A DNA stretch of 12,219 bases from Oscillospiraceae bacterium (GTDB lineage Bacteria > Bacillota > Clostridia > Oscillospirales > Ruminococcaceae). Within the stretch, counting starts at the first letter, position 1, and each line of letters begins with the position of its first letter. The position numbers and the translations under genes are program-made. This document shows positions 1 through 7,067 of the stretch, in pieces. Under the pieces are notes generated by a model that saw only the letters and a list, made by a program, of their open reading frames with translations, searched no databases and was not told the DNA's origin. The DNA lies in assembly GCA_016303235.1 (NCBI GenBank), contig JAEDMB010000051.1:1-12219 (forward strand). Direction: 5' to 3'.

Positions 1-2378
1 TCATTTACTGCACGGTCAGCAGAGAAGATACCTGCACCGGCAATATTGTGAAGTGACATCTTAGCCCACTTTTCAGTATCTCTGTAAACTTCAGAACTGA
101 ATTTCTGCATTCTTCTGTAAGAATCAAAGTCAGCAAGAACCATATACGGGTCCTGAGTTCTGAGAGAATTTGCAACGTCATTGAACTGACAGCCATTGAT
201 TCCGCTGTACATTCTGTCAATGCAGTCCTTGATAATCGGGTTGTTGTTATAGTAATTCTGCGGATTATATCCTCTTGCCTTGAGGTTATTAACTTCTTCG
301 GTTTTCATACCGAATATGAAGATATTGTCAAAGCCGGCGGATTCACCGATTTCGATATTAGCACCGTCAAGAGTTCCGAGAGTAATAGCACCGTTAAGCA
401 TAAGCTTCATGTTACCTGTACCTGATGCTTCTGTACCTGCAAGAGAAATCTGTTCGGAAATTTCAGATGCCGGCATAAGAAGTTCGGAAAGTGTAACGCA
501 GTAGTTTTCAAGGAAGTATACAGAAAGTTTCTTTGAAATCTTCGGATTCTTCTTGATTTCTTCAGAAATAGCCCAGATAAGCTTGATAATCTGCTTTGCA
601 AGATAATATCCCGGAGCAGCCTTTGCAGCGAAAATATATGTCTTTGGTACAAAATCAGCATCCGGATTTGCAAGAAGATAGCTGTAATCTGCAAGGATAT
701 TCATAACATTGAGGTGCTGTCTCTTGTATTCGTGGAGTCTCTTGACCTGAACGTCAAAAATGCTTGAAGTATCAATTATGAAATCGCTCTTGTTCTTAAC
801 ATATTTAGCGAATTTCTCCTTGTTTTCCTTTTTGATTTTTGTAAGCTGTTCAAGTACAGCCTTATCATTTTCAAATTCACGGAGCTTAATGAGTTCTGCA
901 CCGTCCTTAAGGAACTTGTCGCCGATTTTATCCTTAAGAAGATTTGTAAGTCCGGGGTTGGACTGATAGAGCCATCTTCTGTATGCAATACCATTTGTAA
1001 CGTTCTTGAACTTTGCAGGAGTAGTTTCAAATTCATCGTGGAATACAGACTGCTTGATAATTTCAGAGTGGAGCTTTGATACACCGTTTACGCTGTGTGA
1101 TGCTACAACGCAGAGAGTTGCCATGTGAATCTGATTATCCTTTATGATTGACATTCTTGTAGTTCTTGAACTGTCATAACCGTGCTTTTCCATAAGCTCA
1201 CGGCAGTAACGGTTATTAATTTCAACGATAATTGAGAAGATTCTCGGAATTATATGCTTAACAAGGTTTACGTCCCATTTTTCAAGAGCTTCAGCCATAA
1301 CAGTATGGTTTGTATAAGCAAAAGTATTTATAACGATATTCCAAGCCTTTTCCCATGTATAACCACAGTCGTCAAGGAGTATTCTCATAAGTTCAGGGAT
1401 TGCAAGTGTCGGGTGAGTATCATTAATGTGAATAGCAACCTTTTCATGTAAATTATCAAGAGTGCCGTAAACGGACATATGATTATTTACTATATCACCG
1501 ATTGCTGCGGCACAAAGAAAATACTGCTGACGGAGACGGAGTGACTTTCCTTCAAGGTGATTGTCGTTAGGATAGAGAACCTTTGAAATAGCATTTGCTA
1601 CTGAATTCTGTGCCAGAGCACTTGCATAGTCACCGCTGTTGAACTTAGCCATATCAAAGCTCGGAGCCTGTGCCTTCCAGAGACGGAGAACTGAAACGCC
1701 TTCGCTGTTATATCCCGAAACATACATATCATAAGGAATAGCAACTACTGTATTGTAATTGATATGTGATACACTGTGATACTGATTATCCCAGTATTCC
1801 TGAAGTTCGCCTTCAAAGTGAACATCTATTGAAAGTTCCGGTCTTGGGTCAAGCCATACTGAACCGCCGGGGAGCCAGTTATCAGGAAATTCTGTCTGCC
1901 AGCCGTCCTCAAGCTTCTGCTGGAATATACCGTATTCATAGCATATTGAGTGACCCATTGCAGGGTGTGCCTGAGTTGCAAGAGCGTCAAGATAACAGGC
2001 TGCAAGACGTCCGAGACCGCCGTTTCCGAGACCGGCATCAGGTTCATTGTCATAAATTCTGTCAAGAGTTATGCCGTATTCCTTAAGCATATCGGAAATG
2101 TCATCAGCAAGCTCAAGATTATATATACTTGTTTTAAGGGAACGTCCCATAAGAAATTCCATAGAAAGATAATAAATCTGTTTACCGCCTACTGAATTGG
2201 TATGATTTACGAATGACTGTCTTTTCTTCTTGAGGATTTCAACAATAATGCTTGAAAGCACCTGATAAACCTGTTTGTCAGAAGCCTCTTCCGGAGCTAC
2301 ATTATACTGGGTTTTAAGCTTTTCAAGGAAATCAGCTTTGATTTTTACCATAAGGGGATTAGTTGATTTAACTGACAT
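1..2378 (-). CDS. glgP: Glycogen/maltodextrin phosphorylase (C-terminus cut by window edge)
   Basis: Cytoplasmic PLP enzyme of glycosyltransferase family 35; it releases glucose-1-phosphate from the non-reducing ends of glycogen or maltodextrin. I translated 792 codons without a stop or frameshift. Landmarks are YYLSMEFLMGRSL near the N-terminus, EPDAGLGNGGLGRLAACYLDAL, AIHINDTHPTLAIPELMR in the catalytic core, VKRLHEYKRQ, and EASGTGNMK, whose lysine (about residue 658) forms the Schiff base with PLP, followed by LNGAITLGTLDGANIEIG. The reading frame is still open at base 1 (last residues ADRAVN). Family members are about 800 residues, so roughly 10-25 residues are missing. The ATG at 2378 is preceded by GGAG with a 7-nt spacer. 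Two promoters lie upstream, so it is probably transcribed independently of ppk. Whether glycogen or maltodextrin is the main substrate cannot be told from sequence. Confidence 0.97.
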   Translation of the reverse strand, partial: MSVKSTNPLMVKIKADFLEKLKTQYNVAPEEASDKQVYQVLSSIIVEILKKKRQSFVNHTNSVGGKQIYYLSMEFLMGRSLKTSIYNLELADDISDMLKEYGITLDRIYDNEPDAGLGNGGLGRLAACYLDALATQAHPAMGHSICYEYGIFQQKLEDGWQTEFPDNWLPGGSVWLDPRPELSIDVHFEGELQEYWDNQYHSVSHINYNTVVAIPYDMYVSGYNSEGVSVLRLWKAQAPSFDMAKFNSGDYASALAQNSVANAISKVLYPNDNHLEGKSLRLRQQYFLCAAAIGDIVNNHMSVYGTLDNLHEKVAIHINDTHPTLAIPELMRILLDDCGYTWEKAWNIVINTFAYTNHTVMAEALEKWDVNLVKHIIPRIFSIIVEINNRYCRELMEKHGYDSSRTTRMSIIKDNQIHMATLCVVASHSVNGVSKLHSEIIKQSVFHDEFETTPAKFKNVTNGIAYRRWLYQSNPGLTNLLKDKIGDKFLKDGAELIKLREFENDKAVLEQLTKIKKENKEKFAKYVKNKSDFIIDTSSIFDVQVKRLHEYKRQHLNVMNILADYSYLLANPDADFVPKTYIFAAKAAPGYYLAKQIIKLIWAISEEIKKNPKISKKLSVYFLENYCVTLSELLMPASEISEQISLAGTEASGTGNMKLMLNGAITLGTLDGANIEIGESAGFDNIFIFGMKTEEVNNLKARGYNPQNYYNNNPIIKDCIDRMYSGINGCQFNDVANSLRTQDPYMVLADFDSYRRMQKFSSEVYRDTEKWAKMSLHNIAGAGIFSADRAVN

Positions 2379-2419
2379 GTTTTTTCTCCATTCTCCGGCA
2401 TAAAAATTAAATTACGTGA

Positions 2420-2448
2420 ATTATAAAGCACAAATGCCGGCTGTGCAA
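2420..2448 (-). promoter_or_regulatory. glgP proximal promoter (P2)
   Basis: On the minus strand, TTGCAC (2448-2443) is followed by a 17-nt spacer and TATAAT (2425-2420). Transcription would start near 2413, giving a leader of about 35 nt before the glgP ATG. The -10 is exact consensus and the -35 matches at four of six positions. Confidence 0.75.
2428..2446. promoter_or_regulatory. Possible operator: inverted repeat over glgP P2
   Basis: A perfect hyphenated dyad, GCACA-N9-TGTGC, centred at 2437 with a GCCGGC core slightly off centre. It overlaps the -35 hexamer and most of the spacer of P2, where a bound repressor would block polymerase. No regulator family is assigned. A 5-bp half-site can occur by chance, so this is only a candidate. 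Confidence 0.35.
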
Positions 2449-2488
2449 GTTCCGTACACTATCCGGAAAGATAATATACTACAATATA

Positions 2489-2517
2489 ATTATACTATAA
2501 GTATCAAACGATTTCAA
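2489..2517 (-). promoter_or_regulatory. glgP distal promoter (P1)
   Basis: TTGAAA (2517-2512), a 17-nt spacer and TATAAT (2494-2489) on the minus strand, with a predicted start near 2482. The leader would be about 105 nt and would run through the P2 region. In that leader CCGGCAT (2440-2434) can pair with ATGCCGG (2401-2395), just ahead of the glgP ribosome site. Only P1 transcripts would carry this 7-bp stem. The 209-bp gap between ppk and glgP holds these promoter elements and no gene. I see no hairpin terminator after ppk. Confidence 0.75.
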
Positions 2518-2587
2518 TAGCATTATTACACAAATATTTTTGAACTATACGCATATTTAGGAAAAAATCAGCAAAAACATCAGTAAA

Positions 2588-4687
2588 TTACTTATTTTTT
2601 GCAGAAATTCTGGATTTATTCTGTTTCAGACGCTCCTGACGTTCCTTTTTTTCTTCAGTTTTTTTATATGCAAGCTCATAGAAATACTCCTGAGCATTGA
2701 GGGCGGGTTCATCGGGATTTCTGACAGCTCTTGTATAAATTCCGTCACTCTGCTGTATTCTTGCCTTTACGTTATCCGAAAGCAGTATATTGAACATATC
2801 AGATACACGGTCTTTAAGTTTCCGGTCAAGAACCGGACATGCAACTTCAACACGGTTTGTAGTATTTCTTGTCATATAGTCAGCAGAGCTTATATATATT
2901 TTTCTGTTTTCGTCATTTTTTCCGAATATATATATTCTGCTGTGTTCAAGAAATCTTCCCACTATACTTCTGACTGTAATATTTTCCGTATATCCTGCAA
3001 CTCCTGCTATAATACAGCATATGCCTCTTACAACAAGGTCTATTTTAACTCCTGCCTGCGATGCCTCAACAAGCTTGTCGATAATCATTCTGTCGCTTAA
3101 TGAATTTATTTTTGCTCCGATATATCCGTCTTTACCGAGCTTAATCTGTTCGTCCATCATATCAAGTATTCTGTTCTGGAGACAGAGGGGTGCAACAAGG
3201 AGCTTTGATGTATTTTCAACAAATTCCTTTTTCATAAGCTTGCTGAATACTTTTTCCGCATCAGAGGCTATTTCGGGATTTGATGTAATAAGTGCAAGGT
3301 CTGTATAAAGCCTTGAAGTTTTTTCATTATAGTTTCCCGTTCCGACCTGAGTTATATATTCAGTGCCTTTTTTCGTTTTGCGTGTTATCAGCAGAAGTTT
3401 GGAATGTACTTTATAATCCTTAGGGCCGTATATTACACGACAGCCGGAATCCTGAAGTACTCTTGACCATTTTATATTATTTTCCTCATCAAATCTTGCA
3501 CGGAGTTCGACAAGAACTATTACTTCCTTTCCCAGCTCGGAAGCAGTACAGAGAGCCTCAATAATCTTACTGTTGCGGGCAAGGCGGTAGAGGGTAATTT
3601 TTATTGATGTTACAGATTCATCAACAGATGCCTCATTGAGCAGTTTTATAAAAGTTCCTATTGATTCATAAGGATAGCTTAAAAGCACATCTTTTGAACG
3701 AATCTGCGAAATAATCGAACGGCTTTCGCTTAATGATGCCGATTTCTGCGGTTCTCTCCTCTGATATTTCAATGAGGAATCATCTGAAAGGTCAGAAAGC
3801 TCAAAGAGATATGACAAATCAAGAGGTATTCTTGAATAGAATACATTTCTGTTTTCTATTTTCAGCTTTTTACAGAAATATTCGAGAGCATCTCCGCTGA
3901 AATTATCGGAAAGCTCAAGCCTTACCGGTTTGAGTTTCTGTCTTTTTGAAACAAGCTCCTCCATACTTTCACGAAAATCACCGTCATCATCATCGGGGTC
4001 AATATCGGCATTTCTTGTAACTCTTACAATGACTTTATCTATAACTTTATAATTTTTAAATACAAGATGTGCAAAATTAAGTATTACATCTTCGGCAAGA
4101 ATAAAGCGTTTTCCGTCATTTCCAAGCGGAATCATTCTCGGGAAGTGTTCATTTTTAACAGGAATAATTCCGATTGTAATACCCTTTTTATCCTTATCCT
4201 TAATCTGTACAAGTATATAAAGTGCGTTATTGCTTAAAAAAGGAAAAGGGTGCGACTTGTCAATTACTATCGGAGATACAAGCGGTTTGATTTCCCTTTT
4301 GAAATAAAGTTCAAGGAATAATTTTTCTTCCTCGCTTGCCGAGCTGATTGTAACCTGTTCATAGCCATAAGGTTTTAAAAGCTCCATAGTTTTAATATAT
4401 GATTCTTCCGCAAGGGGCTGTAATCTTCTTACTGCCGTAAAAACAGCGTCAAGCTGTTCTTTTGGAGTCATTCCTGTTTTGTTTTCACGCTTATCCTTTG
4501 TATCATTATTATCATCGGCATCTGTAAGAGTTCCCACACGCACTCTGAAAAATTCATCAAGATTGCTCTGATATATTGCAGAAAATGAAAGTCTTTCCAA
4601 AAGCGGAACACTTTCATCAGTAACTTCTTCAAGAACTCTTTTATTGAATTTCAGCCACGACAGCTCTCGGTTTTCAAGATAATCCAT
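2588..4687 (-). CDS. ppk: Polyphosphate kinase 1
   Basis: Makes long-chain inorganic polyphosphate from the gamma-phosphate of ATP, reversibly; the family is usually membrane-associated or cytoplasmic and about 690-720 residues long. This one has 699 and is complete. The N-terminal domain opens with ENRELSWLKFNKRVLEE and SNLDEFFRVRVG (about 5-52). The two C-terminal phospholipase-D-like catalytic domains carry YKVHSKLLLI with His428, the expected phosphohistidine (E. coli His435), GTGNYNEKTSRLYTDLALIT (448-467), and LEHSRIYIFG with His582 (E. coli His592). SADYMTRNTTNRVEVACPVLD (601-621) is also diagnostic. An acidic run follows Asp229, and the last 25 residues form a Lys/Glu/Arg-rich, probably disordered or helical tail. 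An AGAAGG ribosome site lies about 9 nt before the ATG. It has its own promoter and lies next to glgP, another storage-polymer gene. No exopolyphosphatase gene is visible here. Confidence 0.98.
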   Translation of the reverse strand: MDYLENRELSWLKFNKRVLEEVTDESVPLLERLSFSAIYQSNLDEFFRVRVGTLTDADDNNDTKDKRENKTGMTPKEQLDAVFTAVRRLQPLAEESYIKTMELLKPYGYEQVTISSASEEEKLFLELYFKREIKPLVSPIVIDKSHPFPFLSNNALYILVQIKDKDKKGITIGIIPVKNEHFPRMIPLGNDGKRFILAEDVILNFAHLVFKNYKVIDKVIVRVTRNADIDPDDDDGDFRESMEELVSKRQKLKPVRLELSDNFSGDALEYFCKKLKIENRNVFYSRIPLDLSYLFELSDLSDDSSLKYQRREPQKSASLSESRSIISQIRSKDVLLSYPYESIGTFIKLLNEASVDESVTSIKITLYRLARNSKIIEALCTASELGKEVIVLVELRARFDEENNIKWSRVLQDSGCRVIYGPKDYKVHSKLLLITRKTKKGTEYITQVGTGNYNEKTSRLYTDLALITSNPEIASDAEKVFSKLMKKEFVENTSKLLVAPLCLQNRILDMMDEQIKLGKDGYIGAKINSLSDRMIIDKLVEASQAGVKIDLVVRGICCIIAGVAGYTENITVRSIVGRFLEHSRIYIFGKNDENRKIYISSADYMTRNTTNRVEVACPVLDRKLKDRVSDMFNILLSDNVKARIQQSDGIYTRAVRNPDEPALNAQEYFYELAYKKTEEKKERQERLKQNKSRISAKNK

Positions 4688-4730
4688 AATAAAATACCTT
4701 CTCTTTCGGAAATATTTTAGTTTTTATTTA

Positions 4731-4759
4731 ATTATACAGTATCAGTTATAAATAGTCAA
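4731..4759 (-). promoter_or_regulatory. ppk promoter
   Basis: TTGACT (4759-4754), a 17-nt spacer and TATAAT (4736-4731) on the minus strand; predicted start near 4724 and a leader of about 37 nt. It lies downstream of the glyQS terminator, so ppk is a separate unit. No Pho-box-like repeat was recognised. Confidence 0.82.
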
Positions 4760-4810
4760 TACAAAACTTTTTAAAAAAGACGTTAAATCGATGTAAAATA
4801 TAATTATAAT

Positions 4811-4840
4811 GCAATAAGAAAGGGCGGAATAATCCGCCCT
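4811..4840 (-). terminator. Rho-independent terminator of glyQS
   Basis: Ten bases after the glyQS stop codon the minus strand reads AGGGCGGA, a TTAT loop, TCCGCCCT, then the T-rich stretch TTCTTATT. The 8-bp, mostly G-C stem is perfect (4821-4828 with 4833-4840). It is the clearest terminator in the window. Confidence 0.88.
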
Positions 4841-4850
4841 GTGATATGAT

Positions 4851-6257
4851 TTAAAATTCAATTTTCTTTTCGAGATATGCAACCAAATCGTTGATATTGA
4901 CTCTTTCCTGTTCCATTGTATCACGGTCACGGACTGTAACACAGTTATCTACTTCGAGAGTATCGAAATCGTATGTAATACAGAATGGTGTACCTATTTC
5001 GTCCTGTCTGCGGTATCTCTTTCCGATTGTACCTGTTTCATCGAAATCAACAACGAATTTCTTTGAAAGCATTTCATATACTTCAAGAGCCTTCGGAGTG
5101 AGTTTCTTTACAAGAGGAAGTACACATGCCTTAAACGGTGCAAGTGCAGGGTGGAAATGCATAACGGTTCTGATTTCTTTCTTTTCATTGCCGTTCTTGT
5201 CAACGGAAACAATTTCTTCTTCATCGTATGCCTCTGTAACTATTGAAAGGAAAAGTCTTTCGACTCCGAGTGACGGCTCTATAACATACGGAACGTATTT
5301 TTCATTTGTTTCGGGGTCGAAGTATTCAAGTGACTTTCCGCTTGTCTTTATATGCTGATTAAGGTCGTAGTCTGTACGGTCAGCAACGCCCCAGAGTTCT
5401 CCCCAGCCGAACGGGAAAAGATACTCGAAATCTGTTGTAGCTTTTGAATAGAAACAGAGTTCTTCCGGTGAATGGTCACGGAGTCTGATATTTTCTTCTT
5501 TAATGCCAAGACTTAAAAGGAAATTCTTGCAGAATGTTCTCCAGTAATTGAACCATTCCAAATCAGTACCCGGCTTACAGAAAAATTCAAGTTCCATCTG
5601 TTCAAATTCACGCACACGGAATATAAAGTTTCCGGGAGTTATTTCGTTTCTGAATGACTTTCCGACCTGTGCAACACCAAAAGGAATTTTCTTTCTTGAT
5701 GTACGCTGAATATTTGCAAAGTTTACAAAGATACCCTGTGCAGTTTCCGGACGGAGATAAAGTTCTGACTTTGAATCCTCCGTTACGCCCTGAAATGTCT
5801 TGAACATAAGGTTGAACTGACGTATATCAGTGAAATTTGCTTTTCCGCAGTTAGGGCATACTATATTTTTTTCCTTTATGTAGTCAGTCATCTGCTGATT
5901 TGTCCAGCCTGCTACGTTAGTACCGTCAAAATCTTCAATAAGATTATCAGCTCTGTGACGTGTTTTACATTCCTTACAGTCCATAAGCGGGTCGGAGAAG
6001 CCTCCTATATGTCCCGATGCAACCCATGTCTGAGGGTTCATAAGTATCGCACTGTCAAGACCTACATTATAGGGATTTTCCTGTATGAACTTCTTACGCC
6101 ATGCCTTTTTGATATTTTCTTTAAGTTCAACGCCTAAAGGGCCGTAATCCCATGTATTTGCAAGACCGCCGTATATTTCAGAACCTGCATATACAAAGCC
6201 TTTTGACTTACATAAATCGACAATTTTATCCATTACTTTTTTGTCATTGCTGAGCAT
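4851..6257 (-). CDS. glyQS: Glycyl-tRNA synthetase, homodimeric type
   Basis: Class II aminoacyl-tRNA synthetase charging tRNA-Gly with glycine in the cytoplasm; also named glyS in some genomes. At 468 residues it is the single-chain alpha2 form, not the separate alpha/beta subunits of E. coli. Seen in order: WDYGPLGVELKENIKKAWR (36-54, motif 1 region); a cysteine pair C94/C97 and a second, C134/C137, consistent with a metal-binding insertion; RPETAQGIFVNF (169-180); motif 2, FRNEITPGN followed by FRVREFEQMELE; motif 3, PSLGVERLFL (328-337). From about 375 comes the anticodon-binding domain with GTIGKRYRRQDEIGTPF. The ATG at 6257 has GAGG about 10 nt upstream; Met9 is a possible but less supported alternative. 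The gene has its own consensus promoter and terminator. The leader is too short for the T-box riboswitch common on clostridial synthetase genes. Confidence 0.98.
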   Translation of the reverse strand: MLSNDKKVMDKIVDLCKSKGFVYAGSEIYGGLANTWDYGPLGVELKENIKKAWRKKFIQENPYNVGLDSAILMNPQTWVASGHIGGFSDPLMDCKECKTRHRADNLIEDFDGTNVAGWTNQQMTDYIKEKNIVCPNCGKANFTDIRQFNLMFKTFQGVTEDSKSELYLRPETAQGIFVNFANIQRTSRKKIPFGVAQVGKSFRNEITPGNFIFRVREFEQMELEFFCKPGTDLEWFNYWRTFCKNFLLSLGIKEENIRLRDHSPEELCFYSKATTDFEYLFPFGWGELWGVADRTDYDLNQHIKTSGKSLEYFDPETNEKYVPYVIEPSLGVERLFLSIVTEAYDEEEIVSVDKNGNEKKEIRTVMHFHPALAPFKACVLPLVKKLTPKALEVYEMLSKKFVVDFDETGTIGKRYRRQDEIGTPFCITYDFDTLEVDNCVTVRDRDTMEQERVNINDLVAYLEKKIEF

Positions 6258-6292
6258 AGATTTTTTACCTCACTTACAAATATATATACATA

Positions 6293-6321
6293 ATTATAAT
6301 ACCGGAATTATCCTTTGTCAA
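6293..6321 (-). promoter_or_regulatory. glyQS promoter, full consensus
   Basis: TTGACA (6321-6316), a 17-nt spacer and TATAAT (6298-6293): both hexamers match the sigma-A consensus exactly. Predicted start is near 6286, leaving a leader of about 29 nt. It sits immediately after the pilin-like gene, and no terminator hairpin is evident between them, so some read-through from that gene is possible. Confidence 0.87.
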
Positions 6322-6339
6322 TATCCGGATTTGATTTTA

Positions 6340-6948
6340 TTAGTTTTTTCCGCCAAGCGATATTTCAGATGTGCCGGGCTGACCGCCTATCATATTTGCA
6401 AATTTCTCTGAAGTAACGGCATCTTTTGAAATATCAAGGGTTTTGGTTGCACTATAACTGAATTCAAGACCGCCGTTTCTGAATACAAAGTTCACCTGAT
6501 ACCTCTGCCATTTTTTTCTGGATTTGCAAAGAACATTTACTTTATCAGCTGAATATGTTGCCTCTTTTCCCTGACGGACTTTATATTCTGAGGCATATCC
6601 GTTCTTTATAATACCTTCTTCTTCAAGGATATCTGCTATTGCTATATTTGAAACACGGACTTCATTATCATCAACATATACATATCCATGGTCTTTGTTT
6701 GAAGGAGAATCGTCCCATGGATTATCATGATTAATGATTGTATCCGGAGAAATTGCTATTGCAATCTGCAATGCATTTGTTATCTGACGTGCATTGGAAA
6801 TATCCGCAGTATTTTTTGCTTTTTCAATATATCCTGCAATTGAAGGAACTAAAACAGATGCCAGAATCCCGATAATCGCAATTACAACAATCAGTTCCAC
6901 AAGAGTGAATCCCTTTGGTTTTCCATTATTTTCCGAAAAATTTTTCAT
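6340..6948 (-). CDS. Type IV pilin-like prepilin (class III signal peptide)
   Basis: A 202-residue prepilin-like protein. It has a short 13-residue leader ending KPKG, a predicted prepilin-peptidase cut after Gly13, then FTLVELIVVIAIIGIL: a hydrophobic helix (14-35) with the conserved Glu at mature position 5. Behind it is an amphipathic helix (about 40-67), a polar globular region rich in Asp/Asn, and a Gly/Ser-rich tail ending SLGGKN. There is a single cysteine (Cys141), so no intramolecular disulfide. I chose ATG 6948 over ATG 6981: the former has AGGGGG 8 nt upstream, while the latter lies inside the promoter -10. No peptidase, assembly ATPase, platform protein or second pilin is in the window. 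Family knowledge allows a pilus subunit, a pseudopilin of a secretion or competence system, or a surface adhesin. The C-terminal domain was not recognised, so its role is open. Confidence 0.86.
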   Translation of the reverse strand: MKNFSENNGKPKGFTLVELIVVIAIIGILASVLVPSIAGYIEKAKNTADISNARQITNALQIAIAISPDTIINHDNPWDDSPSNKDHGYVYVDDNEVRVSNIAIADILEEEGIIKNGYASEYKVRQGKEATYSADKVNVLCKSRKKWQRYQVNFVFRNGGLEFSYSATKTLDISKDAVTSEKFANMIGGQPGTSEISLGGKN

Positions 6949-6956
6949 AAAAAATA

Positions 6957-6962
6957 CCCCCT
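6957..6962 (-). promoter_or_regulatory. Ribosome site fixing the pilin start
   Basis: AGGGGG with an 8-nt spacer to the ATG at 6948. The in-frame ATG 11 codons upstream (6981) has no purine-rich site before it and would lie upstream of the predicted transcript start. This supports the shorter leader peptide. Confidence 0.75.
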
Positions 6963-6979
6963 GTTTTTTATTGAAAAAC

Positions 6980-7008
6980 ATTTTATCACAAGTTTATCGG
7001 AAAGTCAA
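6980..7008 (-). promoter_or_regulatory. Promoter of the pilin-like gene
   Basis: TTGACT (7008-7003), a 17-nt spacer and TAAAAT (6985-6980), the -10 preceded by TGA, which makes an extended -10 (TGnTAAAAT). Predicted start is near 6973 and the leader is about 25 nt. Confidence 0.8.
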
Positions 7009-7041
7009 TATAATTCCGTATTTTCGCAACAAAATTTATAA

Positions 7042-7067
7042 AAATAATGTTTCGGGAAATATTATTT
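7042..7067 (-). terminator. Possible weak terminator after psd
   Basis: Overlapping the psd stop codon, AAATAAT-A-TTT, a CCCG loop, then AAA-C-ATTATTT forms a 10-bp stem with one mismatch, followed by TT and further A/T-rich sequence. It is A-U rich and therefore weak, but it lies exactly at the end of the three-gene operon. Confidence 0.4.

Noticed and set aside
2540..2587. Possible terminator after ppk (T-runs and AGTAATTTACT)
   Set aside because: The palindrome leaves only a 4-bp stem once a real loop is allowed, and the T-runs are not preceded by a G-C stem. No terminator can be supported.
4891..5358. 155-codon open frame on the plus strand
   Set aside because: It lies wholly antisense to the glyQS catalytic and anticodon-binding regions, whose motifs are certain, and has no recognisable product. 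It is a by-product of the codon use of the real gene.
6302..6328. CCGGA...TCCGG inverted repeat flanking the glyQS -35 region, as an operator or as a terminator for the pilin-like gene
   Set aside because: Only 5 bp per arm with a 17-nt loop and no T-run directly after it. Too weak to call either way.
6949..6981. Upstream ATG adding 11 residues (MFFNKKQGVFF) to the pilin-like protein
   Set aside because: No ribosome site precedes it, its ATG overlaps the -10 hexamer, and it would give an unusually long leader. ATG 6948 is better on all three counts.
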